Assembly (NCBI RefSeq): GCF_008180865.1
Contig: NZ_VTEX01000005.1
Span: 310,001-374,000, forward strand
Length of the DNA stretch: 64,000 nucleotides
Direction of reading: 5' to 3'
Source: Rossellomorea aquimaris
GTDB taxonomy: Bacteria; Bacillota; Bacilli; Bacillales; Bacillaceae_B
Shown here: one piece after another, positions 54,856-63,990 of the stretch
Layout: each line of letters opens with the position of its first letter
How positions within the stretch are numbered: the first letter of the stretch is position 1
The notes under the pieces: generated by a model
Database searches by the model: none
Seen by the model: the letters and a program-made list of their open reading frames with translations, nothing else
What the model was told of the DNA's origin: nothing
Translations under genes and position numbers: made by a program

Positions 54856-55887
54856 TTATTTGCCCCCTGTTTCAATCGTCATTTGATTAGGTTTGATCCA
54901 ACCTAGTTTACGCATATATTCAGATATTAACAGGCTTATGATTGCAGGTCCAACAAAATGCAACAGAAGGATTCTCAATGTTACATCCCAGGTGAATCCC
55001 ATCGTTTTAAATGTCATGATTTGACCGACGAATCCACTTGTTCCCATTCCGGCTCCGGCAGCATTGTTTTCCATCAACCATATCGTGGTACCGATGGGTG
55101 CCAGTATCATGCCGGCAATTGTGGGAGGAATGAGAATGCGGGGATTTCGGACGATATTAGGCACTTGAAGCATGGAAGTACCTATTCCCTGAGCCAATAA
55201 TCCACCCACCTTATTCTCCCGGTAACTGATGACAGCAAATCCTACCATTTGAGCAGCACATCCAATCGTTGCGGCTCCCGCAGCGACTCCATTCAATTCA
55301 AGCATAAGGGCGATGGCCGCACTCGAAATCGGTGCTGTCAAAGCAAGACCCATGAGGGCAGCAACCAGAATCCCCATAGTAATAGGACGTTGCTCAGTCG
55401 CCCAGCTGATCCAGCTGCCAAACATGCTCATAAAGTCGGCAATTCCCGGTCCGATGAAGTAAGCTATCGTAAACCCTGAAAAGATGGTGATGAATGGAGT
55501 GACAATGATATCGACTTTCGTAGTTTTACTGACTAACTTACCTATTTCCGTTGATATGACAGCTGCTACATAAGCTCCCGCCGGTCCACCTAAGCTTGCG
55601 CCTGCTGCTCCCGTAACAACCGCAGCAAACAAGACAAGCGGTGGTGCCCCAAGACCAAAGGCGATGGCTACCCCGATCGCAGGACCCATCAAGCTGATCG
55701 CCAGACCACCCATCTCAATGAAAAATTCACTCAAACCAGGGGAAATTGGAAGCTGTTCCCCGATCGTCTTAATGATTAATCCTATGATCAATGAACTGAA
55801 CAACCCTAACGCCATATAACTTAACGCATCTATGAAATACACCTTTGCAGATAATGTAATGCCTTTACCCTTTAAGAACTCTCTCAC
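54856..55887 (-). CDS. PTS system IIC-like integral membrane protein (PTS_EIIC_2 type)
   Basis: About 343 residues, nine or ten hydrophobic segments rich in glycine and alanine (GGPAGAYVAAVISTEIGKLV, VAALMGLALTAPISSAAIAL). The GAPPLVLFAAVVTGAAGASLGG region is typical of the putative PTS IIC family without attached IIA or IIB domains. The substrate is unknown and no PTS partner genes are near; it may not work in the PTS at all. The start is taken as the GTG at 55887, nine bases after GAGGAG; the upstream open codons (to 55971) are polar and lack such a site. Coupled to ytpP. Confidence 0.78.
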   Translation of the reverse strand: MREFLKGKGITLSAKVYFIDALSYMALGLFSSLIIGLIIKTIGEQLPISPGLSEFFIEMGGLAISLMGPAIGVAIAFGLGAPPLVLFAAVVTGAAGASLGGPAGAYVAAVISTEIGKLVSKTTKVDIIVTPFITIFSGFTIAYFIGPGIADFMSMFGSWISWATEQRPITMGILVAALMGLALTAPISSAAIALMLELNGVAAGAATIGCAAQMVGFAVISYRENKVGGLLAQGIGTSMLQVPNIVRNPRILIPPTIAGMILAPIGTTIWLMENNAAGAGMGTSGFVGQIMTFKTMGFTWDVTLRILLLHFVGPAIISLLISEYMRKLGWIKPNQMTIETGGK

Positions 55888-56036
55888 TTGATTTCTCTCC
55901 TCTTTGTTAACCTTCTTCCTTTTACTAGTGTAAAGACACTTGTTTGTTTTGTCTATATATTTTACCTTCACCCGGCAATCAATTTCCTTCTATTTTCCTT
56001 TTATTAAGTCGTACCTATACACATAAAATAATGTGG

Positions 56037-56175
56037 TTATCTTAAAGTAGAAAGAAGTAGTTGATTTCCGCTACAGGATGCTCGCTTTCCGCGGGGCTGG
56101 CGGTGAGCCTCCGGGGTCTCACCTGTCCAGCTATTCCCGCAGGAGTCGAGCATCCTTCCGCTCCAATCAACTTTC
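56037..56175. repeat. P-element, arm variant 'GTTGATT', uninterrupted copy
   Basis: Arms AGTTGATTTCCGCTACAGGA and TCCTTCCGCTCCAATCAACT pair; the centre has CTTTCCGCGGGGCTGGCGG, TGAGCCTCC, GGGGTCTCACCTGTCC and AGCTATTCCCGCAGGAGTC. It contains the intact TAGCTGGACAG/GTGAGACC junction (minus strand) that is split by an H-element in the copy at 8532. It and the next element occupy the gap 55888-56523. Confidence 0.88.
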
Positions 56176-56265
56176 GGAGCATGTTTCTATAAAAATAAAG
56201 AAATACAAAAACTTTTAGCAAGCAACTCTTTTAAGGTGATTTGCTTTTAATTTTGACACCTTGTA

Positions 56266-56410
56266 GCTCTGTCACCAAAAATCTCTTAAAGATGGTGAGG
56301 GGAACTGCGTAGACTCCTGCGGAAGTACGGGCGTGCCGAGACCCCGTTCGGCTAAGCTGAGGAGGCTCGGCCGAGCGTCCACGGAAAGCGGAGCGGTTCC
56401 CCTCACCATC
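56266..56410. repeat. P-element, arm variant 'GATGGTGAGGGG', inverted second copy
   Basis: GCTCTGTCA begins at 56266, GATGGTGAGGGGAACTGC is at 56291-56308 and its near complement ends at 56410. The interior is in the reverse orientation relative to 8226-8392. The right-hand terminal TTGACAGAGC seen in the first copy is absent, so this one is truncated or diverged. Confidence 0.82.
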
Positions 56411-56480
56411 AAGCGCATACTGATTGAAAGAGTCCTGGCAGATCCTAAGTGATTGAACAACAATCTTTGAAAAAGAGCTT

Positions 56481-56516
56481 AAAAAAACCGATTTTCCGCC
56501 TAAGCAGAAAATCGGT
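56481..56516 (-). terminator. Terminator of the lipoprotein gene
   Basis: Thirteen-base stem ACCGATTTTCTGC/GCGGAAAATCGGT with a run of seven T on the minus strand. Confidence 0.92.
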
Positions 56517-56523
56517 CTTAACG

Positions 56524-57030
56524 TTATGATTTATGTTTAACTGAAGCTGCCATTTTCATCATCATCTCTGCATGATCTGCCAGATCATCTAATTCCGCTT
56601 GTGTCGTTACCTTTGTTCCACCCACTCCAACAATAAGTTCGTATTCTTCTGTATCGGGCAGTTTCTTAATGACATAGTATCCTAAGCGATTGTCCTCTTT
56701 AAAAGTCCCATGTTTCAAGAGATTTTCATTGTCACTAATGGCCATTTTATATAGAAGTTCACTATCCTTATTTTCTTGAGGGTTTGTGAAAAGTATAAAA
56801 GTATCAGAGCTTTTTGAAATAATGATATTATTGGGCGATTCTTTTTCTATTTTGGCTCCAAATGGAAGATAAAAGTTAATGTTTCCAGCCTCTTCTTTTG
56901 CTGCTTCATTTGAACTTAATGTGTTCTCCACCACTTTGGCTGTCTCTTCTTTTTCTTGATCAATCGTCGTGTTGCATCCGGCTAAAATAAGCACAAGAAT
57001 AAAGAAAATGACTGTCTGTTTGATTTTCAT
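56524..57030 (-). CDS. Predicted lipoprotein of unknown function
   Basis: 168 residues from the ATG at 57030 (MKIKQTVIFFILVLILAGCN). The basic N-terminus, hydrophobic core and lipobox LAGC show lipidation of Cys19 and anchoring to the outer face of the membrane. The mature domain (INFYLPFGAKIEKESPNNII, DTFILFTNPQENKDSELLYK, YELIVGVGGTKVTTQAELDD) is not recognised. The start has GGGAGG eleven bases upstream, slightly far. It stands alone, divergent from ytoQ. Confidence 0.8.
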   Translation of the reverse strand: MKIKQTVIFFILVLILAGCNTTIDQEKEETAKVVENTLSSNEAAKEEAGNINFYLPFGAKIEKESPNNIIISKSSDTFILFTNPQENKDSELLYKMAISDNENLLKHGTFKEDNRLGYYVIKKLPDTEEYELIVGVGGTKVTTQAELDDLADHAEMMMKMAASVKHKS

Positions 57031-57202
57031 CCTATACTTATCCTCCCTTTCATGCTTAGGACCTACGCTTATGATACCCTCACAAAGTCCCATTGACAAC
57101 CCTTCCAATAAGAAATCCTGCCTTTTTAATGGAAAAACAGGTTATTTTTAACTTACATCGGGTATTTATGATAAAATGACTAAAAACAGGAAGGTGAAAT
57201 AC

Positions 57203-57649
57203 ATGGAATTCACAGTGTATCTGGCAGGGGAAATACATAGTTCTTGGAGAAACGAGCTTAAAGAGAAAGCAGAAGAGCTTCGTCTCCCTCTATCTTTCGT
57301 CGGTCCGATGGAAAATCACGAACGTTCCGATGCAATCGGGGAAGAAATTCTTGGTGAACAACCCAATAAAATACTTCGAGATGAGGCAGCTTCGAGTATT
57401 AACAATCTTCGAACAGAGTTACTGATGAAAAAGGCCGATGTGGTGATTGCCCTGTTTGGAGAAAAATATAAACAGTGGAATACTGCTATGGATGCGAGCA
57501 CCGCCATCACACTTGGAAAGCCACTGATTCTTATTCGTCCTGAAGAACTTCACCATCCCTTAAAAGAACTTTCAAACAAGTCAAATGTCACCGTGACAAA
57601 CATAGATCAGGCAATCAAGGCGTTATCATACGTTTTTGAAACAGAATAA
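57203..57649 (+). CDS. ytoQ: YtoQ family protein
   Basis: 148 residues, equal to B. subtilis YtoQ. It begins EFTVYLAGEIHSSWRNELKE after the Met and carries the family blocks PMENHERSDAIGEEILG, ADVVIALFGEKYKQWNTAMD and the conserved end IKALSYVFETE. The fold resembles nucleoside 2-deoxyribosyltransferase-like proteins; activity is not established. The start is the ATG at 57203 after GGAAGGTG rather than the upstream in-frame ATG at 57176. Confidence 0.93.
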   Translation: MEFTVYLAGEIHSSWRNELKEKAEELRLPLSFVGPMENHERSDAIGEEILGEQPNKILRDEAASSINNLRTELLMKKADVVIALFGEKYKQWNTAMDASTAITLGKPLILIRPEELHHPLKELSNKSNVTVTNIDQAIKALSYVFETE

Positions 57650-57659
57650 AATCATGAAA

Positions 57660-57701
57660 ATACGCATGCCGTCCTATTTTGACGGCATGCGTATCTTTTT
57701 A
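57660..57701 (+). terminator. Terminator of ytoQ
   Basis: Perfect 14-bp stem ATACGCATGCCGTC/GACGGCATGCGTAT followed by CTTTTT. Confidence 0.95.
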
Positions 57702-57805
57702 TGTTCATTACAAAACCCCCGGAACTTTTTTACTATTTCAAAATAACTTAATATTGGCAATCTAAAGACATTTTATGTTATTATTAACAATTTATAAACT
57801 TTTTT

Positions 57806-57834
57806 TGACTTTAGGAAAATATTAAAATATTATA
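57806..57834 (+). promoter_or_regulatory. SigA promoter of the peptide transporter gene
   Basis: TTGACT (57806-57811), 17 bases, TATTAT (57829-57834), 25 bases before the start codon, within a very AT-rich segment. Confidence 0.7.
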
Positions 57835-57859
57835 GTAAAAGAATAAGGGAGGTAGTAAC

Positions 57860-59353
57860 ATGTCATCAATGAATAAACAGAAAATTGTGGATAGTGTCCC
57901 TCAAAAAGGTTTCTTTGGACATCCGAAGGGATTATTCACTTTATTCTTCACAGAATTTTGGGAGCGCTTTTCCTATTACGGAATGCGTGCCATCCTCGTA
58001 TTCTACATGTACTATGAGGTTTCAAAAGGTGGACTGGGCCTAGAGCAAAACACAGCTTTAGCAATCATGTCGATTTATGGTTCACTTGTATATATGTCCG
58101 GGGTAATCGGAGGCTGGTTGGCAGATAGAATATTCGGAACTTCGAAAGCCGTCTTCTACGGTGGAATATTCATCATGTTTGGTCATATTGCTTTATCATT
58201 TCCAGGAAGCTTAGCCATGTTCTTTGTTTCGATGGTATTGATCGTAGTCGGAACAGGTTTATTAAAGCCGAATGTTTCAACTGTTGTCGGTGAAATGTAC
58301 AGCGAAAGTGACACTCGCCGCGATGCAGCTTTCAGTATTTTCTATATGGGTATCAACCTGGGTGCATTCATCGCTCCACTGATTGTAGGTAAACTTATGG
58401 AAACAAAAGGGTTCCATTGGGGATTTGCGGTTGCAGCCATCGGAATGTTCTTAGGTCTTGTCGTATTCATGGCAACAAAGAAAAAGAATCTTGGCCTTGC
58501 CGGTACCTATGTTCCAAACCCGCTTGCACCAGCTGAGAAGAAGAAATATGGTTTAATTGCAGGATTAGTTGTTGTTGGTCTTGCCATCATTTTAGGTATT
58601 ACAATTCCTGCAGGATTATTTACATTAAACGTATTCATTAATTTGGTAGGTATCTTCGGTATCGTCGTTCCAACTATTTACTTTATCGTGATGTACTATA
58701 GTCCGAAAACAACACAAACTGAACGCTCAAGAGTCATCGCTTATATTCCATTATTTATCGCAGCGGTTATGTTCTGGGCGATTCAAGAACAGGGATCAAC
58801 CATCCTTGCAGTATACGCAGATAAGCGAACTGAGCTTGAATTCATGGGAATCAGCATATCTCCAGCCTGGTTCCAATCGTTAAACCCGTTGTTCATCATT
58901 CTATTAGCTCCAGTATTTGCGTGGATGTGGGTGAAACTTGGTGATCGTCAACCATCGATTCCGAAGAAGTTTTCATTCGGTCTATTGTTTGCCGGTTTAT
59001 CATTCTTAGTGATTCTATTACCTGCATATTTCGGAGGGGAAGATTCACTAGTAAGTCCTTTATGGCTGGTGCTTAGCTATTTGATTGTTGTACTTGGTGA
59101 GCTATGCTTGTCACCAGTCGGTCTTTCTGCCACAACCAAATTAGCTCCAGAAGCCTTCTCTGCTCAAACGATGAGTCTTTGGTTCTTAGCTTCAGCTGCT
59201 GCACAGGCGTTGAATGCACAACTTGTCCGTTTCTACACACCAGAAACAGAAACGCTGTACTTCGGGGCAATCGGAGGTATGGCAATCATATTGAGTATTG
59301 CTCTATTCCTGCTTTCACCTAAGATTCAGGAATATATGAAAGGTGTAAAATAA
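57860..59353 (+). CDS. dtpT: POT-family proton-dependent di-/tripeptide transporter
   Basis: 497 residues with about fourteen membrane helices. The family's proton-coupling motif ExxERF is in LFFTEFWERFSYYGMRAIL, the PTR2 signatures are GGWLADRIFGTSKAVFYGG and GLLKPNVSTVVGEMY, and a third block is PVGLSATTKLAPEAF. These carriers import small peptides with protons. GGGAGGT stands before the ATG. Monocistronic between its promoter and terminator. I do not recall it at the B. subtilis locus, where the similar DtpT/YclF is elsewhere. Confidence 0.93.
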   Translation: MSSMNKQKIVDSVPQKGFFGHPKGLFTLFFTEFWERFSYYGMRAILVFYMYYEVSKGGLGLEQNTALAIMSIYGSLVYMSGVIGGWLADRIFGTSKAVFYGGIFIMFGHIALSFPGSLAMFFVSMVLIVVGTGLLKPNVSTVVGEMYSESDTRRDAAFSIFYMGINLGAFIAPLIVGKLMETKGFHWGFAVAAIGMFLGLVVFMATKKKNLGLAGTYVPNPLAPAEKKKYGLIAGLVVVGLAIILGITIPAGLFTLNVFINLVGIFGIVVPTIYFIVMYYSPKTTQTERSRVIAYIPLFIAAVMFWAIQEQGSTILAVYADKRTELEFMGISISPAWFQSLNPLFIILLAPVFAWMWVKLGDRQPSIPKKFSFGLLFAGLSFLVILLPAYFGGEDSLVSPLWLVLSYLIVVLGELCLSPVGLSATTKLAPEAFSAQTMSLWFLASAAAQALNAQLVRFYTPETETLYFGAIGGMAIILSIALFLLSPKIQEYMKGVK

Positions 59354-59356
59354 TTG

Positions 59357-59390
59357 ATAAAACCCCCTGAATGGTTTCAGGGGGTTTTAT
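59357..59390 (+). terminator. Terminator of the peptide transporter gene
   Basis: Stem AAAACCCCCTGAA/TTTCAGGGGGTTTT (one loop-side mismatch), T-run following. Confidence 0.93.
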
Positions 59391-59427
59391 TTACCTTTAA
59401 GGATTTTACTTCCTCAATGTCTGTTAA

Positions 59428-59460
59428 GAAAAAAAGAACTCCGCTTCAAAACGGAGTTCC
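59428..59460 (-). terminator. Terminator of the Cys/Arg/Asp-rich miniprotein gene
   Basis: Stem GAACTCCG/CGGAGTTC then a T-run on the minus strand. Confidence 0.9.
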
Positions 59461-59470
59461 ATTCTAACTC

Positions 59471-59740
59471 TTAGTAAGAGCCACAGCCACATTTTCTATT
59501 TCGTCTTCTTCTACGATTATCTTCCGTCCCAAAGATATCATTTCTTCTATGACAACCACATCTTCTATTGTCATCATCATCTCTTCTTCTGCGGCATCTT
59601 CTACGATCATCATCATCATCTCTGCGGTCACATCTTCTTCTGTCACCAAAAAGCAACTTATTCCAGTCACAGCATCTTCTGTCATCCCGACGGTCATCAC
59701 GACGACCCCCAACTCGGTCATTACAATAATGGCATCCCAT
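59471..59740 (-). CDS. Cys/Arg/Asp-rich repetitive miniprotein, unknown function
   Basis: 89 residues. It begins MGCHYCNDRVGGRRDDRRDD and consists largely of Arg and Asp blocks (DRRRCDRRDDDDDRRRC, RRRRDDDDNRRCGCHRR), with ten cysteines, several as CxxC or CxC pairs, ending NRKCGCGSY. An ideal AAGGAGGTAAG precedes the ATG and a terminator follows, so it is a real gene. The DNA is correspondingly repetitive. Cysteine-rich, charged small proteins occur in Bacillus spore coats and crusts, and metal binding is plausible; both are inference. A longer alternative reading frame exists over the same DNA but has no ribosome-binding site. Confidence 0.75.
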   Translation of the reverse strand: MGCHYCNDRVGGRRDDRRDDRRCCDWNKLLFGDRRRCDRRDDDDDRRRCRRRRDDDDNRRCGCHRRNDIFGTEDNRRRRRNRKCGCGSY

Positions 59741-59860
59741 AAATTCTTACCTCCTTAGAAAGAATTTATCAGATAAAATAAAGTCTGATATACTCCATCC
59801 TATGAATAACAGGTAAATTTGGTATGGGCCAAGTACCCTCTAAGGGCAAAAGTCTATCGA

Positions 59861-60391
59861 TTATTTGTCCTGCTCTTTGTTTCTCAACTGCCACTGACCT
59901 ATTAATAGCTGAACCACGTGGAGAAACATAGCCTCTCTCGTAATGAGTCCATTCGTAAACACACCGACTGCGCCCTCTTTCTTTCTTATCCCGGAGGTTT
60001 GAGTGTACTCATCCATCAAGGGTCCCAGCTCTTCCCCTCCCTTTAACCGACTGCTGATTTCTTTAGGAAGGAGGATTCTGGCACCTCCACCAATGATTTC
60101 GTTGCCGCTCCGATCCACGAGTGCCCCCCAGTTACAGACAAACATTCCGTAAAGTGATTCCGTCACTCCTCCTTCAAGACCGATCCCAATATCGCCCTCT
60201 GTTGCCCTCAATATGTTCTTAGCACGATTTAACGCACCTTCGATGGTCTCTTGATCAGAGATTGGCTGCTCACCTACATTCGATTCAGTTTTGAAAAACT
60301 CGAACTCTACGTCCTCATAGTGTTCCTTAAAAGCCTTTTGAATGGCTTGTACCTTTGCTGGATTTGTTGTTCCAATTCCTATTTTCAACAA
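59861..60391 (-). CDS. DUF84 inosine/xanthosine triphosphatase-like protein
   Basis: 176 residues from a TTG start preceded by GAGG. It matches the DUF84/YjjX family: KIGIGTTNPAKVQAIQKAF at the start, the TESNVGEQPISDQETIEGAL block, GIGLEGGVTE and the terminal TREAMFLHVVQLLI. The E. coli YjjX relative hydrolyses ITP and XTP. The fold is the ITPase type, and house-cleaning of non-canonical purine nucleotides is likely. Monocistronic, downstream of ytoP, from which it is separated by a strong terminator. Confidence 0.83.
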   Translation of the reverse strand: MLKIGIGTTNPAKVQAIQKAFKEHYEDVEFEFFKTESNVGEQPISDQETIEGALNRAKNILRATEGDIGIGLEGGVTESLYGMFVCNWGALVDRSGNEIIGGGARILLPKEISSRLKGGEELGPLMDEYTQTSGIRKKEGAVGVFTNGLITREAMFLHVVQLLIGQWQLRNKEQDK

Positions 60392-60438
60392 ATTGATACC
60401 TCATTTCTATGGGGGAGTCACTCCCTTTTTGTCTCTAG

Positions 60439-60481
60439 AAAAAGACTGTCTCAAGAAGTTCATAAATGAGACAGTCTTTTT
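60439..60481 (-). terminator. Terminator of ytoP
   Basis: Perfect 15-bp stem AAAAAGACTGTCTCA/TGAGACAGTCTTTTT with a 13-base loop; T-run on the minus strand. Confidence 0.93.
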
Positions 60482-60505
60482 AGTATATTTTTTTAGAAAC
60501 GTGAA

Positions 60506-61579
60506 TTAGCCGTTTGATTTAATGGATTCAATTGTGGAACGGTCACATTGCTTCACTAATTTGACAATCAGTTCCTTCGCAGCCGCATAATCATCTACAT
60601 GGATCATGGATGCATGTGTGTGAATATATCTTGAACAGATACCGATAACTGCACTTGGGACCCCTTCATTTGACATATGTACTCTTCCGGCATCGGTTCC
60701 GCCTTGAGAAACAAAATATTGATAAGGAATGTCATTTGATTCAGCTGTATCAAGAACGAATCCCCTGATGCCTCTGTGAGTAACCATTGAACGATCAAGA
60801 ATGCGAAGGAGAGCACCTTTCCCTAATTGGCCAAATTCATTTTTGTCCCCTGACATATCATTTGCCGGACTCGCATCAAGGGCAAAGAAAATATCAGGAT
60901 TAATCATATTGGCTGCTGTCTGGGCGCCGCGTAATCCCACTTCCTCCTGAACCGTGGCTCCGGAATATAGGGTGTTGGGAAGTGTCACACCTTGCAGCTC
61001 TTTTAACAGCTCAATGGACAATCCGCATCCATAACGGTTATCCCAAGCCTTCGCAAGTATTTTTTTCTCATTCGCCATTGGTGTAAACGGACAAATCGGT
61101 ACGATCTGCTGTCCTGGTTTAATCCCGATTTCCATTGCATTGTCCCGGTCATCAGCACCGATATCAATAAGCATATTCTTGATTTCCATCGGCTTTCTAC
61201 GCTGTTCTTCTCCGAGCAGATGAGGAGGGATGCTTCCGATCACACCCGTAATCGGGCCATTATCCGTGATGATTTGAACACGCTGAGCAAGCATAACCTG
61301 GCTCCACCAGCCTCCAAGGGTTTGAAAACGAATCATTCCATTATCCGTAACAGACGTGACCATGAACCCTACCTCATCCATATGCCCTGCAACCATCACA
61401 ACAGGATCCTGATCATTGCCTTTTTTCACTCCAAACACCCCACCCAGGCGATCCTGGACAATGTCATCTGAGTATTGAGACAATTGTTCTTTCATAAATT
61501 TACGGACCGCATGCTCATTACCGGGTGCTCCCGGCAATTCAGTCAATGTTTTAAAAAGTTCCAACGTATCTTGTTTCAT
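60506..61579 (-). CDS. ytoP: M42 family metallo-aminopeptidase YtoP
   Basis: 357 residues, equal to B. subtilis YtoP. M42 glutamyl/deblocking aminopeptidase with two metals. Ligands appear in [26 protein letters not shown], the catalytic Glu pair in [13 protein letters not shown], the Asp in [13 protein letters not shown], and the terminal His in [11 protein letters not shown]. These form dodecameric cytoplasmic peptidases. The ATG follows AAAGGGGC. Divergent from ytzB. Confidence 0.95.
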   Translation of the reverse strand: MKQDTLELFKTLTELPGAPGNEHAVRKFMKEQLSQYSDDIVQDRLGGVFGVKKGNDQDPVVMVAGHMDEVGFMVTSVTDNGMIRFQTLGGWWSQVMLAQRVQIITDNGPITGVIGSIPPHLLGEEQRRKPMEIKNMLIDIGADDRDNAMEIGIKPGQQIVPICPFTPMANEKKILAKAWDNRYGCGLSIELLKELQGVTLPNTLYSGATVQEEVGLRGAQTAANMINPDIFFALDASPANDMSGDKNEFGQLGKGALLRILDRSMVTHRGIRGFVLDTAESNDIPYQYFVSQGGTDAGRVHMSNEGVPSAVIGICSRYIHTHASMIHVDDYAAAKELIVKLVKQCDRSTIESIKSNG

Positions 61580-61801
61580 GTCATATGCCCCTTTTATATA
61601 AAATCTACTTTATGTATAATCTTATTTTACAGAACTTTCGAACGTCTTACCACCAATTGAGAAGAAAAGGAGTTCTCTTTTTTATTATTTCTTTGATAGA
61701 ATGTACCTATAGATGGAAAATAATCGAGAATCACCAGGGAGATAGTGGATAGTATGTTATCTCTAAACATCAAATACTCATTGCCTGTGGAGGGAATAAA
61801 A

Positions 61802-62116
61802 ATGAACTGGAAATCTTTCATGATCGGAATCGGAATCGGAGCAGTAGGCGGATATTTTCTTAAAGAAAAACTGGATGATTCAAACATGGTTTCTGCCGAA
61901 AAAGTATTAAGGGACGTAAAGCTTTCATTCAAAAAAGAGGGGAACATCGATGGATCCTGGATCGGAATGAAGCCCGAAGACTATCAGAAGCACTCGGTCA
62001 TAACGAAGGTCTATAAAGGTGGGGTATCCAGAAGAAGAGACGGTGAGCTGGAGCAATATGAGTTTTTAGCAGATGCGTATACGGGCACTGTTGTGGATGT
62101 GTATCCTTTATCTTAA
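61802..62116 (+). CDS. ytzB: PepSY-type small membrane-anchored protein YtzB
   Basis: 104 residues from the ATG at 61802 (MNWKSFMIGIGIGAVGGYFL), eight bases after GGAGGG. An N-terminal glycine-rich membrane helix (about residues 4-20) precedes a small soluble domain of the PepSY-like kind (GMKPEDYQKHSVITKVYKGG, EQYEFLADAYTGTVVDVYPL). In B. subtilis ytzB lies in the same place beside ytoP. Role unknown; PepSY domains are often protease-inhibitory. Confidence 0.88.
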   Translation: MNWKSFMIGIGIGAVGGYFLKEKLDDSNMVSAEKVLRDVKLSFKKEGNIDGSWIGMKPEDYQKHSVITKVYKGGVSRRRDGELEQYEFLADAYTGTVVDVYPLS

Positions 62117-62134
62117 AAAAAATAACAGCATCAT

Positions 62135-62177
62135 TAAAAGGATGATCCCAAAATGCCTTGGGACCATCCTTTTTTTA
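62135..62177. terminator. Terminator between ytzB and ytnP
   Basis: Stem AAAGGATGATCCCAA/TTGGGACCATCCTTT with one mismatch; A-run and T-run flank it, and the genes converge. Confidence 0.92.
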
Positions 62178-62181
62178 TACA

Positions 62182-63024
62182 TTATTTTTCCCTCAGTACG
62201 TGATCTACGATTTCTCCATCTCGATTCCACTTGATCCCTCTATATACCGCATCATGATAGAATAGGAACCAGTACTCTCCTTCAATCGCTTGATTGATCC
62301 ACTTGTCTTTGGCATCGATGGACGTCATTGGATAGTCGTCGTAAGCCAGTACCCATAGTGGATTTTTGTGAGCGTGAGTAGGCATGATATCCGCCATATG
62401 AATGAACTTCTCCCCTTTATGCTCTAAAAGGATAATCGAATGCCCGTCACTGTGACCTCCCGTATGCACCATTGTGATTCCAGGAAGTATTTCCTTTTCT
62501 CCTTCGAACGTTTCCACTTGGGATTGAATACTCTCCCAATTTTCTTTCCAGTATGTATTACGGGAGCGCACATTCGGATTTCTCATTTCATCCCATTCCA
62601 CTTGGGAGGTGTAAATGGTTGCATTCTTGAATACTGGTACAAGAGTATCACCTTCATATTTTGTTAAACCGCAAGCATGATCGAAATGCATGTGAGTCAT
62701 CAATACCACATCAATATCATCTGGCTTCAAGCCCAGTGCTCCCAGGGATGCCTCGATATCCGATTCTTCATGCACACCATAGTTACGTTTTTGTTTCTCA
62801 TTCAGCTTCCCTTTACCAATACCTGATTCAATTAATACATTCTTACCTTCCCATTTAAAAAAGAGCGGATCTGTTCGTAACTCGATTTGATTCAAGTCAT
62901 TCACGGCATATTTTTTTGACCAAAGAGGCTTTGGGACCACTCCGAACATAGCTCCCCCATCCATGTGAGTGACGCCTCCATTCAGCCAGTGCACCGTTAG
63001 ATCTCCAACTTTCAACGTTTCCAT
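62182..63024 (-). CDS. ytnP: Metallo-beta-lactamase-fold hydrolase / lactonase YtnP
   Basis: 280 residues. The metallo-beta-lactamase zinc motif is [10 protein letters not shown], with further ligands in [17 protein letters not shown] and [12 protein letters not shown]. subtilis YtnP is reported as a lactonase that degrades acyl-homoserine lactone-type signals and can affect Streptomyces signalling. The start is the ATG at 63024 ([13 protein letters not shown]) after AAAGGAGGAG; an ATG seven codons upstream overlaps this site. It lies between ytzB and trmB as in B. subtilis, though malS is absent here. Confidence 0.92.
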   Translation of the reverse strand: METLKVGDLTVHWLNGGVTHMDGGAMFGVVPKPLWSKKYAVNDLNQIELRTDPLFFKWEGKNVLIESGIGKGKLNEKQKRNYGVHEESDIEASLGALGLKPDDIDVVLMTHMHFDHACGLTKYEGDTLVPVFKNATIYTSQVEWDEMRNPNVRSRNTYWKENWESIQSQVETFEGEKEILPGITMVHTGGHSDGHSIILLEHKGEKFIHMADIMPTHAHKNPLWVLAYDDYPMTSIDAKDKWINQAIEGEYWFLFYHDAVYRGIKWNRDGEIVDHVLREK

Positions 63025-63120
63025 TTTGACTCCTCCTTTGTTCATGCCCTTTTATTTTATCAGAATTTATGGACAACTTATAGGTGGATGCTCGGATCAC
63101 TGCAACCATCATGAATACAT

Positions 63121-63151
63121 AAAAAAACAGCCCTGCGAGATGGCAAGGCTG
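63121..63151 (-). terminator. Terminator of trmB
   Basis: Stem CAGCCTTGC/GCAGGGCTG with a T-run of seven on the minus strand. Confidence 0.92.
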
Positions 63152-63164
63152 CTTTAGCAGTGAA

Positions 63165-63809
63165 TTATTGATTTTGATATTGGGCTTCGACCCGGTAGAT
63201 TCTTTGACCTTTGGCTGAGAATTTCTCTTCATATTCAGTCATGATATTTCCTTCAAAATCGCTTTCATGAAGATCAAGACTCAGGAAATTCAGATGCAGA
63301 CCATACCATGAGAAGCTCTTTAATGAGTACTCAAATAAGCCTTGATTGTCTGTCTTAAAGTGGATTTCTCCGCCTTTGATCAGTACATCTTCATATAGCT
63401 TCAGAAAATCTTTATACGTCAGTCGACGTTTTTCATGTCTGTTTTTCGGCCATGGATCAGAGAAGTTCAAGTACACTCGACTTACTTCTTCTGATGCGAA
63501 GTATTCAGTCAGGTTTTTTGCATCGACATTTAACAGCTTGACGTTGGGAAGCCCGGCTTCAATCAAACGATCAAGAGCTGTTACAATGACGCTTTCATAT
63601 AACTCGATTCCAATATAATTAACGTCCGGATTGGCTCTGGCCATTTCCGTAACAAATTGACCTTTTCCAGTTCCTACTTCAATGTGAATAGGGTTGTCAT
63701 TGCCAAATTCTTTATTCCATTGACCTTTTATCTCCTGGGGTTCTGCCACAACATACTGTGGATTGTCACTGATTTTCTCAGAAGCCCACGGTTTATTACG
63801 TAAACGCAT
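63165..63809 (-). CDS. trmB: tRNA (guanine-N7-)-methyltransferase TrmB
   Basis: 214 residues, about the same as B. subtilis TrmB. It methylates G46 of tRNA with SAM. The SAM loop is [17 protein letters not shown], followed by [10 protein letters not shown] and the family signature [19 protein letters not shown], which carries the catalytic aspartate. It begins [13 protein letters not shown], and AGAGGTG precedes the ATG. Confidence 0.97.
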   Translation of the reverse strand: MRLRNKPWASEKISDNPQYVVAEPQEIKGQWNKEFGNDNPIHIEVGTGKGQFVTEMARANPDVNYIGIELYESVIVTALDRLIEAGLPNVKLLNVDAKNLTEYFASEEVSRVYLNFSDPWPKNRHEKRRLTYKDFLKLYEDVLIKGGEIHFKTDNQGLFEYSLKSFSWYGLHLNFLSLDLHESDFEGNIMTEYEEKFSAKGQRIYRVEAQYQNQ

Positions 63810-63953
63810 GTAGACACCTCTTTTTTTATTATCGAAAAAAACATACCACGACTATCCGTCCTGTGCAAGAGCCAAAATAGAGCCAATCCCGCTTCAGATC
63901 TTCTGGCTGATATACCTACTCCAGGTCCGTCCCTCAAAAAGCGCGCATAATTG

Positions 63954-63990
63954 AAAAAGGAATTCACACACTATTAGTGAATTCCTTTTT
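63954..63990. terminator. Strong palindromic terminator upstream of trmB
   Basis: Perfect 14-bp stem AAAAAGGAATTCAC/GTGAATTCCTTTTT with flanking A and T runs. On the minus strand it would end a gene lying beyond the window edge. Between it and trmB (63810-63953) I see only the promoter region of trmB and one AGGTCCGTCCCT word. Confidence 0.9.

Noticed and set aside
56272..56463. 63-codon frame in the second 'GATGGTGAGGGG' P-element
   Set aside because: It is repeat-derived, with no ribosome-binding site.
59464..59721. Alternative frame (Met/Glu/Val-rich) over the Cys/Arg/Asp miniprotein
   Set aside because: It has no ribosome-binding site, and its low-complexity composition arises from reading the Arg/Asp repeats in another frame; the frame at 59471-59740 has an ideal site.
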